Source of the DNA: Thermoplasmata archaeon
GTDB lineage: Archaea; Thermoplasmatota; Thermoplasmata; Lutacidiplasmatales; UBA184
DNA length: 6,021 bases
Assembly: GCA_030039995.1 (NCBI GenBank)
Contig: JASHUL010000117.1
Span: 1-6,021 of the forward strand
Direction of reading: 5' to 3'
Shown here: piece by piece, positions 5,586 through 6,021 of the stretch
Layout: the number at the start of each line of letters is the position of its first letter
How positions within the stretch are numbered: the stretch's first letter is position 1
Position numbers and translations under genes: made by a program
The notes under the pieces: model-generated
Told to the model about the DNA's origin: nothing
The model's input: only the letters and a program-made list of their open reading frames with translations
The model's database searches: none

Positions 5586-6021
5586 CCGTCATTCGCCCGG
5601 ATTTCACGTCGTAGACGTACCCCGAGATGACGACGTCCTTGCGGACGCTCGGGGAGGAGCGGAGCCGAGCGACGTCGTCCCGGACGCTTTGGTCGAGGTC
5701 GGTGTAGGGAAGAAAGTCAGTGGCCGAAGAGTCCAAGCCCAACTCGTTACGAGTGCGCTCGTGAATCACCTGGTTCGAGAATCGATTGAGGCCACAATCC
5801 GTGTGGTGAATGACCATCACTCGGCGCGAGCCGAGCATCTGGGTGATGAAAAAAAGCCGAAGGAAGTCGTCCGTGACCCGCCCACCGGCGTTCCGGAAGA
5901 TGTAGGCCTCCCCTTCCGGCAGGCCCAGGAAGTGCGCCGGGTCCACTCGAGAATCTCCGCACGTAAGGATGGTAACTCCGGTCTTCGAACGCATGGCAAG
6001 ATCGCCTTTCGCGAACTTGCT
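5575..6021 (-). CDS. Beta-class carbonic anhydrase (N-terminus cut off by window edge)
   Basis: A zinc enzyme that interconverts CO2 and bicarbonate, normally cytoplasmic. Beta-class motifs are clear: LTCGDSRVDP gives the first zinc Cys (codon 5961-5959) with the catalytic Asp-Arg pair two and four residues on; IFRNAGGRVTDD is the conserved Asn-Ala-Gly segment; and VIHHTDCG supplies the zinc His and second zinc Cys. The C-terminal VVISGYVYDVKSGRM matches the usual GxxYDxxTG ending of the family. An ATG at 5994 opens a 139-codon frame, but the same frame continues without a stop to base 6021. Those nine upstream codons read SKFAKGDLA, typical of the region just before the first zinc Cys. The real start is therefore very probably to the right of the window and Met5994 is internal. 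The gene converges on the acetyltransferase with 61 bases between the two stops. No functional link to the other genes is apparent. Confidence 0.93.
   Translation of the reverse strand, partial: SKFAKGDLAMRSKTGVTILTCGDSRVDPAHFLGLPEGEAYIFRNAGGRVTDDFLRLFFITQMLGSRRVMVIHHTDCGLNRFSNQVIHERTRNELGLDSSATDFLPYTDLDQSVRDDVARLRSSPSVRKDVVISGYVYDVKSGRMTEVT

Noticed and set aside
1..6021. CRISPR array, insertion sequence, tandem repeats or phage genes
   Set aside because: No regularly spaced repeats, transposase motifs, long terminal inverted repeats or phage-like proteins were seen on either strand.

Overview
This is a GC-rich prokaryotic window with dense, short-spaced genes and recognisable Shine-Dalgarno-like sequences. 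I see no rRNA, tRNA, insertion sequence or phage gene. Nothing fixes the phylum: a high-GC bacterium is most likely, and a high-GC archaeon cannot be excluded. All function calls come from motifs and remembered family alignments, not from a search.

Layout. About the left 80% (1-4787) is one minus-strand run of three large genes, read right to left. First is a 584-aa dynamin-like GTPase (4787-3033). Twelve bases later comes a 594-aa MutS-related ATPase, here MutS-like A (3020-1236). Through an ATGA stop/start overlap this runs into a second MutS-related ATPase, MutS-like B (1239 to beyond base 1; 413 residues visible). The spacing and overlap indicate a single translationally coupled operon. 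Position 4788-5084 is a divergent intergenic stretch with a small palindrome and a doubtful 75-codon reading frame. On the plus strand, 5085-5513 encodes a YpeA-like GNAT acetyltransferase. A beta-class carbonic anhydrase converges on it from the right (minus strand, 5575 to beyond 6021; its N-terminus lies outside the window).

How the genes may work together. The two MutS-like proteins keep the MutS middle/clamp region and C-terminal ABC-type ATPase, but show no mismatch-recognition domain, and both carry Asn-Glu where MutS has Asp-Glu in Walker B. They resemble a pair of adjacent, uncharacterised MutS-family genes that I recall from many bacteria, and they probably form a heterodimer. A dynamin-like, probably membrane-acting GTPase at the head of the same operon is the most unusual feature here. 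It suggests an uncharacterised NTPase system linking a membrane or surface to a MutS-type clamp, possibly in stress response, genome maintenance or defence. That role is inference. The acetyltransferase and carbonic anhydrase look like ordinary housekeeping neighbours.
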